From: Bacteroidota bacterium
GTDB taxonomy: Bacteria > Bacteroidota > Bacteroidia > Bacteroidales > Bacteroidaceae
NCBI GenBank assembly: GCA_023458215.1
Contig: JAEXAJ010000163.1
Span: forward strand, 1 to 22,226
DNA length: 22,226 bases
Direction of reading: 5' to 3'
Shown: positions 1-9,000 of the stretch, piece after piece
Layout: every line of letters begins with the position of its first letter
How positions within the stretch are numbered: position 1 is the first letter of the stretch
Notes under the pieces: generated by a model
The model's database searches: none
What the model saw: only the letters and a program-made list of their open reading frames with translations
What the model was told of the DNA's origin: nothing
Made by a program: the position numbers and the translations under genes

Positions 1-1614
1 TTAATAACCTGTATTCTGAATTAAGTTGGAGTTGTTAGCCAAATCGTTTTCAGGAAGGGCGAAAATCGATCTGTTATTGCTAAATTGCGCACCTTCATAA
101 GTGCCTCCCATCCATTCCCATTTGTAGGATGCCTGACCGGCATATTTATTGAAGCGTATTAAATCCATGCGTCGGCGGCCTTCAAACCAAAATTCTCTTG
201 CCCACTCATCGCAAATATCATCCAATGTGTAAAGATTGCGTTGGGAAGCATTGGCACGGGAACGAAGTATATTGATTTTGTCCTTTGCATCTGTATTTGT
301 TCCATGCAGACGGGTAGAGGCTTCGGCATAAATTAAATAAGCCTCAGCTATACGGAAAAAAGGTAGGTCTGTGTTCACATAGTCAACCACTTGATTGGAT
401 TGTCCGTCCGAACGGACATTACGGAATTTAACACAAGCAAAACCTCCATTTGCATCCGTTTCATCTTCAATAGAAGCAGAATAACCGTTGCCATAAAACA
501 AAGCACGATCATCATTGGCAGGTGTCGTCATTTCAGCAACAGTCTTACCTGACGGCGGAGTTGAAGTATAAAATTTATCTAGTAACTGTTTACGAATCCG
601 GGAACATTTTCCCCAACTACAATTCGTACCGGAAGGTATAGTAGTATCCATTGTCGAATTATAATTGGCAAGTACCAAGAAGTTCATTCCACCGTAGCTT
701 TTCGTAGTAACTCCATCAAACAATATTGGAAAAATATTTTCATATTGTGCGCCATTGGTATTATTGTCTGCCAGGAAAAGCATCTGATAAGCAGAATATA
801 CTTCACCGGTTACAGGATTGGTGGCTCCCTTTATACACAAATGATAGTATCCGTTGCCTATTACTTTTTCTGCATAGTCCATAGCATTCTGCCATCGGGC
901 TGTACCGGTATAAACTTCTGCATTCAAATAAAGACGTGCCAATAAGTTCCATGCAGCCACCTTATCAACACGACCATAAGTGTTTTGTCCCGGTTCTGCC
1001 ATATCGGTTTCACATTCTGTTAGTTCTTTTTCTATATAGTCGAAATATTGTTTACGCGTATAGCGTTCTGCCAATTCCGAAGATACTTTTTCAGTAAATG
1101 CAGCATTGCCGTACAAATCCATAATATAGTAATACTGCAAAGCACGGATAAAACGGATTTCCGCCCGTTGCATGGAAGATACTCCACCATCATCAGGAAC
1201 TTGTTCCAAGAAAAAGTTGCACAATGAAACTGTAAAATAGAGGCGATAGTAAAGACCGATTGAGAATGCAGCACTTGCCCCATACGAGTTATGTAACATT
1301 TCATCCATACCGGTATCTGTGAGCCAAATCCAGTGTGCTTCATCCGTAGTCAGTTCATTCAAATTCCATGCCATACGGAAAAACTCCGAACGCCCCTCGT
1401 CCATGTCGGCAATATCGGCATTCCCACTCGGACCGGTCTGCCCCGTCAGACAGAAACTTGTATATATCTTATTAAAAAGAGCATCTTGATCTAAAGTCAT
1501 GGTTTGCTGTGGATTGATAGGCTTTACATCCAAATCTCCCACGCAGGATGAGAAGCTCACCATAAGTGCCAAAGCAGCAACCGGAATAAATGATTTTATA
1601 TTGTTGTATTTCAT
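1..1614 (-). CDS. SusD/RagB-family glycan-binding outer-membrane lipoprotein
   Basis: Complete 537-aa protein whose TAA stop sits on the first bases of the window. The N-terminus is a lipoprotein signal ending FSSC, which puts the lipidated Cys at residue 24. Asp residues follow at +3 and +5, compatible with surface export in Bacteroidetes. The middle is Tyr- and Trp-rich helical sequence of the SusD TPR type (for example RALQYYYIMDLYG), and the C-terminal part has the family motif EFWFEGRRRMDLIRF. Members of this family sit on the cell surface as a lid over their SusC partner and bind oligosaccharides. The gene starts 20 bp after susC and is surely co-transcribed with it. A galactan ligand is inferred only from the neighbouring GH53 enzyme. 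The family is certain; the ligand is not. Confidence 0.95.
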   Translation of the reverse strand: MKYNNIKSFIPVAALALMVSFSSCVGDLDVKPINPQQTMTLDQDALFNKIYTSFCLTGQTGPSGNADIADMDEGRSEFFRMAWNLNELTTDEAHWIWLTDTGMDEMLHNSYGASAAFSIGLYYRLYFTVSLCNFFLEQVPDDGGVSSMQRAEIRFIRALQYYYIMDLYGNAAFTEKVSSELAERYTRKQYFDYIEKELTECETDMAEPGQNTYGRVDKVAAWNLLARLYLNAEVYTGTARWQNAMDYAEKVIGNGYYHLCIKGATNPVTGEVYSAYQMLFLADNNTNGAQYENIFPILFDGVTTKSYGGMNFLVLANYNSTMDTTIPSGTNCSWGKCSRIRKQLLDKFYTSTPPSGKTVAEMTTPANDDRALFYGNGYSASIEDETDANGGFACVKFRNVRSDGQSNQVVDYVNTDLPFFRIAEAYLIYAEASTRLHGTNTDAKDKINILRSRANASQRNLYTLDDICDEWAREFWFEGRRRMDLIRFNKYAGQASYKWEWMGGTYEGAQFSNNRSIFALPENDLANNSNLIQNTGY

Positions 1615-1634
1615 ATTTTTCTTGTTTTAAAAGA

Positions 1635-4600
1635 TTAAAAATTAAGGCTAAGTCCGAAGATTCCCACGAAAGGACGAGGATAAATGCTACCATCATATCC
1701 GCCGTTGATTTCAGGATCCAGACCTTTATACTTGGTTATCGTAAATACATTCTGGGCTGTGAGATAAGCACGTCCACTGATCTTCTGACCGAACAGTTTT
1801 TCAAAAGAATATCCCAGCGTAATGTTATCACATTTCAAGAAAGAAGCATTCTGAATGAAGTAGTCGGAAAGGGCATCCAAAGCATCGACCTTCTTCCAAT
1901 TCTTGTCCAATGACATTTGCGGCACGTTGTGCCATGCATTGCCTGAATAAATACCTGTAACCGACAAATCCGAGCGATTACACTCAACGGCGTTATAAGC
2001 ATAATTACCCAAACTGGCACGAAGCGAAAAACTAAAGTCCCAGTTCTTGTAAATCAGTTTTGAAGTCAATCCCATCAAAACATCCGGATCTGATTTTTTA
2101 TAGAAATAACGGTCATTGTCATTGATGATGCCATTGCCGTCCAGATCAACGAACTCGCCCTCTATAGGCTGACCTTTCGCATCATATACCTGCTGATAAG
2201 TATAGTATGCAGAGACCGCTTCGCCTACAGAATATCCCTTGATACCATTGGAGCCGCTATCGCCAACGGCAATACCGCCATGACGAATAATGTACTTATC
2301 CCCTGTGCTCTTCACCAGTTCGTCAATCTCATTGGTGTTATGAGTCAGATTGAAGCCCAGTTCCCAACGCCAATCTTTCTGCTGAATGGCTCTCCATGTC
2401 ATTGCAAATTCAAAACCTTTATTGTGTAATGAACCGATATTACTCGTCACTTTATTCTTGAAGTTTGAACCTGCAGCTACATAAACGTCATTAATCAAAT
2501 CTTTCGTCTTACGATAGTAATAATCAAAGTTAGCTGTAATTCTATTATTCAGGAATCCCAAATCCACTCCAACATTATAAGTGGTTGTCTTTTCCCAAGT
2601 CAAATCACTGTTATAAGCATCCGGACGATAAGTGATACCATCGCCCAAAGTGGGATAATAAGCACCTTCTGAATTCGGCGTATACGAAGCAAAGTAAGTG
2701 TAATCGCCAATACCTTCTTGTTGGCCTGTGACACCATACCCTGCACGAATCTTAAAATCGGAAACAGCATCCACATCTTTCAAAAAGCCTTCTTCTTTCA
2801 CCTTCCATGCTAAGGCAACGGACGGAAACAATCCCCAACGATTTTTCTTGGAGAAGCGTGAAGAACCATCGTCACGCAAGGTGAAAGTCAATAAATAACG
2901 GTCGAGCAAGGAATAGTTCATACGACCAAAGAAAGAAACCAAATAGTTTTCTGTTTTATAAAGTGTATTCTCCGACGGATTGTAGATTTCACCGGCATGT
3001 TCCAGGTTTGTATCAGGATAAGTGCCATAATAATAATAATCCGTTTCTTTATGAAAATGTTGCCATTCATAACCGGCCATAACATCGAAATGATGCGCCT
3101 TTCCAAAATCTTTCATATACTGGGCATACATATTCAAAGACAAGTTGTATGTATCCTGTGAGTTCCAACCGACACGTCCATAATAATAATTATCAGTATC
3201 AAAACGACTGTAATTTTTATTTGTTTTACCGGTTGCAACGTCCATACCACCATTTACGTGCAAATGCAAATCTTCAAAACCATGAATCTTATAGTCCAGT
3301 TCAATATTACCCATCAAGACTTTCGATTTACCTTTATCCGTTCGATTGTTCAACATACCAACGGGATTGGCAGTAGCCAGCGTATTTATATTATACCCCC
3401 ATTCAGCATCTTTCCAATCCACAGCTTCAGGCCATTCCCAATAGCCACCGAAGTTTTTATCATAAAATTCAGTTCCGCCATAAACCGGCTTGGTGGGATC
3501 CATTGAAGTGGCAGCTCCAATGGCGTCTGTATTAGCATAACTCGTTTCGGAATACATACCTTTTGCATTAAAGTTCACCTTCAAATGATTATCCAAAAGA
3601 GAAGGAGATAGATTTACACTGGCTGTATAACGTTCAAAACTGGATGTTTTCAAGATACCCTGCTGATTGGTATAACCCAATGAAACACGATAAGGCATAT
3701 TCTTCAAACCGCCTGAAACAGTAATATTATGGTCTGTACTGACCGCTGTACGGTAAATTTCATTTTGCCAGTCGGTATCAGCAAAAAGATGCTCACCCTG
3801 AGCATTCTTATAACCCAATGCTTGATATTCCGCACTAGCCAAAAATTCTTCATCCGAATAACCGTATGCGTTTTGCACAAGATTCATATACTCCTTGGCA
3901 TTGAGGACATCGAGTTTATTCGTAACCATACTAACGGATACATTACCATTATAAGTGACGCGAGGCTTAGAATTACTTTGTCCTTTCTTGGTGGTAATTA
4001 AGATGACACCATTAGAAGCACGTGAACCGTAAATAGCTGTGGCCGAAGCATCTTTTAGTACTGTGAAACTTTCTATATCAGCCGGATTCACCAAGGCCAA
4101 AGGGTTGGACAATCCTTGTACACCATAATTATCCATGGCAAGACCGTCAATGACTACCAGCGGGTCATTGCTGGCGTTCAAGGAAGAGCCGCCACGAATA
4201 CGGATAGTGGCACCACCACCCGGTTCACCGCCATTATTGACAACACTAACACCGGCGATCTTACCTTGCATCATATCCTGAGCAGAGGTTGTCAAGCCTT
4301 TGTTCATTTCATCCGGTTTGATAGCAGTTACAGAACCTGTCAAGTCATTCTTCCTGGCTACGCCATAACCAATGACCACAACTTCATCCAGTAATTCACT
4401 ATCTTCCTGCAAGGTTACGACAAGATTAGGAGCCGCAACGACTTCCTGAGTTTTATAACCGATAAAAGAAATAACTAAAGTGGAACCTTTGGGAACACTT
4501 AATGAGAAATTACCATCAAGGTCAGTGATTGTTCCGTTTGCGGTATTCCCTTTTACTACTACACTTGCACCTATTACGCCACCCAAGGCATCTTTGACAT

Positions 4601-4703
4601 GCCCTTTCACGGTGATGTTTTGTGCATAAGTGCTTACTGACAAGAATAACCCTACGATCAGGGTAAGAATCGTTCGATAGATTCTAAGATTAACTTGCTT
4701 CAT
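1635..4703 (-). CDS. SusC/RagA-family TonB-dependent outer-membrane transporter
   Basis: 1022 aa, a usual length for SusC proteins. A signal peptide (residues 1 to about 28, ending STYAQ) is followed by a carboxypeptidase-regulatory-like domain (about 30-105) containing GTITDLDGNFSLSVP. The TonB-box-like segment DEVVVIGYG comes next, then the plug (about 115-230, with GEPGGGATIRIRGGSS) and a 22-strand-type barrel ending in a terminal Phe (FGLSLNF). In this family the barrel imports oligosaccharides across the outer membrane using TonB-ExbBD energy, with SusD closing the outer face. Two short Tyr runs (YYYY and YYY, coded by TAT/TAC triplets near 3027 and 3180) lie in the barrel and are probably only local codon bias. 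It is the second gene after GH53, across a 65-bp gap with no terminator visible. The substrate is inferred from the GH53 neighbour. Confidence 0.96.
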   Translation of the reverse strand: MKQVNLRIYRTILTLIVGLFLSVSTYAQNITVKGHVKDALGGVIGASVVVKGNTANGTITDLDGNFSLSVPKGSTLVISFIGYKTQEVVAAPNLVVTLQEDSELLDEVVVIGYGVARKNDLTGSVTAIKPDEMNKGLTTSAQDMMQGKIAGVSVVNNGGEPGGGATIRIRGGSSLNASNDPLVVIDGLAMDNYGVQGLSNPLALVNPADIESFTVLKDASATAIYGSRASNGVILITTKKGQSNSKPRVTYNGNVSVSMVTNKLDVLNAKEYMNLVQNAYGYSDEEFLASAEYQALGYKNAQGEHLFADTDWQNEIYRTAVSTDHNITVSGGLKNMPYRVSLGYTNQQGILKTSSFERYTASVNLSPSLLDNHLKVNFNAKGMYSETSYANTDAIGAATSMDPTKPVYGGTEFYDKNFGGYWEWPEAVDWKDAEWGYNINTLATANPVGMLNNRTDKGKSKVLMGNIELDYKIHGFEDLHLHVNGGMDVATGKTNKNYSRFDTDNYYYGRVGWNSQDTYNLSLNMYAQYMKDFGKAHHFDVMAGYEWQHFHKETDYYYYGTYPDTNLEHAGEIYNPSENTLYKTENYLVSFFGRMNYSLLDRYLLTFTLRDDGSSRFSKKNRWGLFPSVALAWKVKEEGFLKDVDAVSDFKIRAGYGVTGQQEGIGDYTYFASYTPNSEGAYYPTLGDGITYRPDAYNSDLTWEKTTTYNVGVDLGFLNNRITANFDYYYRKTKDLINDVYVAAGSNFKNKVTSNIGSLHNKGFEFAMTWRAIQQKDWRWELGFNLTHNTNEIDELVKSTGDKYIIRHGGIAVGDSGSNGIKGYSVGEAVSAYYTYQQVYDAKGQPIEGEFVDLDGNGIINDNDRYFYKKSDPDVLMGLTSKLIYKNWDFSFSLRASLGNYAYNAVECNRSDLSVTGIYSGNAWHNVPQMSLDKNWKKVDALDALSDYFIQNASFLKCDNITLGYSFEKLFGQKISGRAYLTAQNVFTITKYKGLDPEINGGYDGSIYPRPFVGIFGLSLNF

Positions 4704-4768
4704 GCATTCAATAAATTAAAGTTAACAATATTAATTACCTTTATATTTGTATATAAGAAAGGCTTTTT

Positions 4769-5878
4769 CTATTTAAAAGCATCCATAATTACCGTAGGAC
4801 GTCCATTCTCGGTGAAGGCTCCCAAACGGTATTGACTGGGCTTACATTCCGGTTCCCAATAGAACACTCCTTTACAATGTCCGCCTGTATTCTCTTTGCA
4901 CTCTTTCAAGATACGGGCCAATTGTCTCTTGCCTTCTGCCAGTACTGCTGAAGTTGCCAAATTTCCATTATTATCGGCACACTCCATTCCGGTTTCCACA
5001 ATCATCACATCACAGTTATATTTGGCAGATACCTTCTTTATATTAGCAATGCAATCTGTAATGACAGCATCTGCTGTTTTATAACTGAAATCGGTATTTT
5101 GCATTGCCCAATAAGGATAAAGAGACATACCTATCATATCCCATTTAGCTCCATTATTTTTCAGAATATCCAAATTCCAATTATAAAGTCCGTTACTAAA
5201 TCCATTGTCCAGATGTACTATCACGATAGTTTCGGGGAACACCTTCTTCACAGCGTCATATCCGGCAGCAAATAATCCGGCATATTGTTTCGGATTCTTG
5301 TCTGCCTTGCCTATATCCCATAGAAAGCCATTACTTGTTTCATTTCCTACCTGCACCCATTTGGGAGTAATTTGATTTTCCTTCAATAATTGCAGTACCT
5401 CATTGGTATGGTCTGCAACATCTGTTTTCAACTGTTCATAAGTGTGTGATTTCCATGCATCGGGGATGTTTTGTTTGCTTGGATCCGCCCACCAATCACT
5501 ATAATGGAAATCCACCATAATGTCCATATTTAGCGATTTAGCTCTTTGGGCTTTCACCAACAGATCTTCTTTATCGCACCAACCGTCATGTTCATCAGGG
5601 TTCACCCATACACGCAGCCGGATAGCATCCAGTCCGAGTTCCTTCATTAGTGCTGTGCACTCTCGTTTTTCTCCCGCAGCATTGTAGAAGCCATATCCTT
5701 TTGCTTCATACTCTGTCACCCAACTGATATCGGCACCTTTGGCAAACTCCATTTCCGTAGTTTCACCGCCATCATCAGGATTAGTACCCGGCAGAGGCTC
5801 CGTTTCACTCTCATTACTACATGCCACCAGAGTAAAGGCAATGCTAAAAAACAAAGACAAAAATTTCATGTGTTTCAT
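4769..5878 (-). CDS. GH53 endo-beta-1,4-galactanase, surface-type lipoprotein
   Basis: 369 aa from the ATG at 5878. GH53 enzymes are retaining endo-galactanases that cut beta-1,4-galactan side chains of pectin. The sequence fits from end to end: GADISWVTEYE opens the barrel, followed by LDAIRLRVWVNP and VDFHYSDWWADP. The acid/base Glu lies in WVQVGNETSNG (E180) and the nucleophile Glu in MIVETGME (E295). The C-terminus has GVFYWEPEC. The lipoprotein signal ends LVAC (Cys20) and is followed by the acidic stretch SNESETEP, as in surface-exported Bacteroides lipoproteins, so the enzyme probably acts outside the cell. An in-frame ATG at 5956 was rejected because it puts 26 non-signal residues before the lipoprotein signal and lies upstream of the likely -7 box. 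It is the first gene of the GH53-susC-susD unit. B. thetaiotaomicron has a comparable pectic galactan locus with GH53, susCD and a hybrid regulator. Confidence 0.94.
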   Translation of the reverse strand: MKHMKFLSLFFSIAFTLVACSNESETEPLPGTNPDDGGETTEMEFAKGADISWVTEYEAKGYGFYNAAGEKRECTALMKELGLDAIRLRVWVNPDEHDGWCDKEDLLVKAQRAKSLNMDIMVDFHYSDWWADPSKQNIPDAWKSHTYEQLKTDVADHTNEVLQLLKENQITPKWVQVGNETSNGFLWDIGKADKNPKQYAGLFAAGYDAVKKVFPETIVIVHLDNGFSNGLYNWNLDILKNNGAKWDMIGMSLYPYWAMQNTDFSYKTADAVITDCIANIKKVSAKYNCDVMIVETGMECADNNGNLATSAVLAEGKRQLARILKECKENTGGHCKGVFYWEPECKPSQYRLGAFTENGRPTVIMDAFK

Positions 5879-5939
5879 GGTTACTATAATTAAGATATTA
5901 TTTTTCACGCTATCAAACTCAGGTTTTACCTTTCGTCGG

Positions 5940-5970
5940 CAAATGTAGAGCAACACTCGTTTCTCCGAAA
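5940..5970 (-). promoter_or_regulatory. Probable promoter of the GH53-susC-susD operon
   Basis: On the minus strand TACATTTG (5947-5940) matches the Bacteroidetes -7 consensus TAnnTTTG exactly. Nineteen bases upstream lies TTTC (5970-5967), a near match to the TTTG -33 element. Transcription would start near 5933, leaving about 55 nt of leader before the GH53 ATG at 5878. The hybrid-regulator gene ends in a terminator just upstream, so the operon needs its own promoter here. No experimental start is known to me. Confidence 0.55.
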
Positions 5971-5982
5971 GCAGATTTCGGA
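5964..5982. promoter_or_regulatory. Perfect inverted repeat at the PUL promoter, candidate regulator-binding site
   Basis: TCCGAAA-GCAGA-TTTCGGA: two perfect 7-bp arms around a 5-bp spacer. Its promoter-proximal arm overlaps the -33 region of the GH53 promoter. It lies between the HTCS terminator and the operon start, where an activator would be expected to bind. The AraC-type output domain of the neighbouring hybrid regulator is the natural candidate, but this is inference from position only. Confidence 0.5.
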
Positions 5983-5993
5983 CATAAGAGGAT

Positions 5994-6042
5994 AAAAAAA
6001 GGACAAACCCTCATCAGAAGATATCAGATGAGGGTTTGTCCT
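5994..6042 (-). terminator. Rho-independent terminator of the hybrid-regulator gene
   Basis: Two perfect 16-bp arms (6000-6015 and 6027-6042, AGGACAAACCCTCATC and its complement) enclose an 11-nt loop. On the minus strand the hairpin is followed at once by seven T residues (6000-5994 read in reverse). It begins 12 bases after the stop codon of the hybrid regulator and separates that gene from the GH53 operon. Confidence 0.93.
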
Positions 6043-6054
6043 ATAGAAGTAGTG

Positions 6055-9000
6055 TTATTCCGTCATGTATTGTTTGGGAGGTATCCCAAATTCGGCCTGA
6101 AAACATTTGGAGAAATAAGAGTGATTGGAAAAGCCTACCATATACATTACTTCTGCCACAGTGAACTTTTTCTGCTGTAACAACATGGCTGCTTTCTTCA
6201 TGCGGATGGACTTGATATATTCCACCGGAGTCATGCCTGTCAATTGTTTCAGCTTGCGATACATTTGCTTATTGTTAGTCGTTGTCCAATCACAAAGCGC
6301 ATTTACATTCAGCTCGGAGTCCGAAACATGTTCTTCTATCAGCCGTGTGACATTTGCCAGAAATTTCTCATCATAAGAAACAGCTTCTATCTCTTTCGGA
6401 GTTGCCAATACTTCCATACGTGCCTTAACCTCATGAGTCTGTTTGGTTGAGAGCAGTTGTTCCACCCGTAAAAGCAAGATATCCGGTTCGAAGGGTTTGG
6501 CTATGAATGCATCAACATGTAGCTGTATGCTTTCAAGTTCTGTATCCTTATCACTTTTTGCCGTCAGCAGAATAATTGGAATGGTAGAGGTGGGAACATG
6601 TTTTTTTAAACGCCGTACCATCTCCAGTCCATCCACGATGGGCATCATCACATCAGAAATAATCAGATCCGGCAACAATTCAATAGCGAGTTCCAATCCG
6701 TTCTTGCCATTTTCTGCCACGCGGCAACGATATTTGGCATGTAGAATCTGATTAATGAATTCAGCCACTTCTGCATTGTCATCTACAATCAATACAAGGG
6801 GCGCATCGGATTTCAGGACGTCCGGTGAACCATCCGATACTTCCAGATGTGTAACCTGTTCTTGAGTGGCAACCGGCAGAATCAAATTTATAGTAGTACC
6901 TTTATTCTCTTCCGAGATCAGTTTGACACTACCGCCATGCAGTTCCGTATAAGTTTTCACTAAATAAAGACCGATTCCCGTTCCCTCCTTCTTTCCTGCT
7001 GTTTTGGATGACTGGAAAAAACGTTGGAAGATATATGGCTGGTCTTTAACAGGTATTCCGATGCCGGTATCAGATACAGAAATACGTATCTCATTTCTTT
7101 CCTCAAACATCTCCAAAGAGAGGCTGACAGTTCCACCTTCCGGTGTATATTTCACTGCATTGGACAAAAGATTATCCAACACAGACTCCAACTTGATGGC
7201 ATCCATCTGAATGTAAACTTTCTCCCGATTTGTATGGAAATTGTATGTAAGCTGCTTCTCTTTCATCTTCCCATCCGTATAAAGAGCGAGCAAATCGCGT
7301 GCAAAAGAGACCAGCTCTATCTGTGACAAAATCAGCAAGGCACTATTACCGCTATCCACCCGGTTAAAATCCAGTCCTTGATGTATTAATGAATTCAATT
7401 TCATAGCATTTCGTTGCACCTGTTCCAACTCTTTCTTTTCCTCCCGGTTTTTGATTTCCGGCAACATTTTGCTGATAGGAGCAATAATCATGCTCAAAGG
7501 CGTCTTGAGATCATGAGAAAGGTTAGTAAAAAACTCCTGCTTGGCACGCGACTGTTCCAAAATCTTCTCTTTCTCCAAACGTTCCAGTTTCAAGCGGTTC
7601 TTTACGCGGAAAAAGTTAATAGTCCAAACTATCAAAACGCAACACAGCAAGATATAAAAAGCCTTTGCCCATAGAGTATAATACCAAGGCGGAAGAATAT
7701 GGACATCCAAACAATATATACTTTCAGAAGGTTTGCCGTAAGAATCCAACTTACTTGCTACCAACCGATAGTTTCCATAACCCAAATTGTTATAAGTGAT
7801 ACGATTTGCATTAGGAGGCAAAAGATTCCACTCAGAATCGATTCCTTCCAGACGATACACAATCCTACTCTTCTCTTCCCTTGAATAAGGCAAATCGGAA
7901 AATTCAAAAGCAAAGTTATTTTGATCATAATTCAAACTTATTTGCTTCACATATCGAATGCTCTGATCGGCTCGTTCCATATCAGAAGGATAAAGCCGGT
8001 TATTCACGTAGATGGCGGTTAACAATAAAGGCCGTTCAGGATATTCCGCCAATAATACATCCGGTGAAGAAACAGCAAAACCGTCTGCTGTGCCTAAGTA
8101 TAATTCATTTTCTTTCTTGTCAAAAAGCATACCGGTAAAGCGTTTGTCCGTAATGCTCAGGCGACGCACTTCCAATGTACGTTGATTCACGACCCAAAAT
8201 CCGTCGGTAGTAGAAATCCAAATTTTCCCGTCAGCCTCAATCATGGAAAGTACTTCATAATGATTGAAAGCGTCGAACGGTAAAACCTTTATATCTTCCG
8301 TTGGCGTTACCTGCATAACTCCACCGGGGAAACCGATCCAGACACAGCCATCTTCGGCACACAGAATATAATCAGGCCTTTGTTCTCCAATAAAATTTCC
8401 CGCAGCAATTGGGGTGATTTTATGGGTAGAAGAATTTATTTTATCAACGCTCTTGGCACTGCTAAGCAATGCCAACACATCCCCCTTACGGTCAGGAATC
8501 ATTTGATTGATGAACATACCAGACAAGCCATTTTGTGTGGAATAAGACCTTTCGGCAACGTACGGTTGTGTACCGGAGTGTATCAGGTTATGTTTATCCA
8601 CCACCAAAATGCCTCCCAAGCAGGTAGCTATCCATAATTTTCCTTCTTCATCTTCGAAAAGGCTATATGCCCAGTTAGCATTAAAACGACGGGTACTGTC
8701 CACAATACTATAAGGGATAAACTGCCGACTATCCTCATCGTAACTACTGATACTACCGTCCGTTGCTACCCAAAGGTGCCCCTCACGGTCCTCATACAGT
8801 TGGCGTACCCGATTATGGGACAAAGGGAATTTCTTGTCTCCCATCTTATACCAAGTAACCTCATCCTTCTCCGCTATCTGCTTTTCGGGGCTTTCCTTCG
8901 GAGAAAATGCAAAACGGATAAGTCCATTTGTCCCACCAAACCAGAAATTACCGTGCACGTCACGCAACATGGAATAAAACTGATTTCCTTCTCCGGTCCC

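Noticed and set aside
3027..3195. Triplet runs (ATA/TAT/AAT) in susC as a microsatellite
   Set aside because: They are short runs of Tyr and Asp codons in beta-barrel strands and keep the reading frame. Simple composition explains them.
5879..5956. Longer GH53 start at 5956
   Set aside because: It would lie upstream of the likely -7 element (5947-5940) and displace the lipoprotein signal from the N-terminus.
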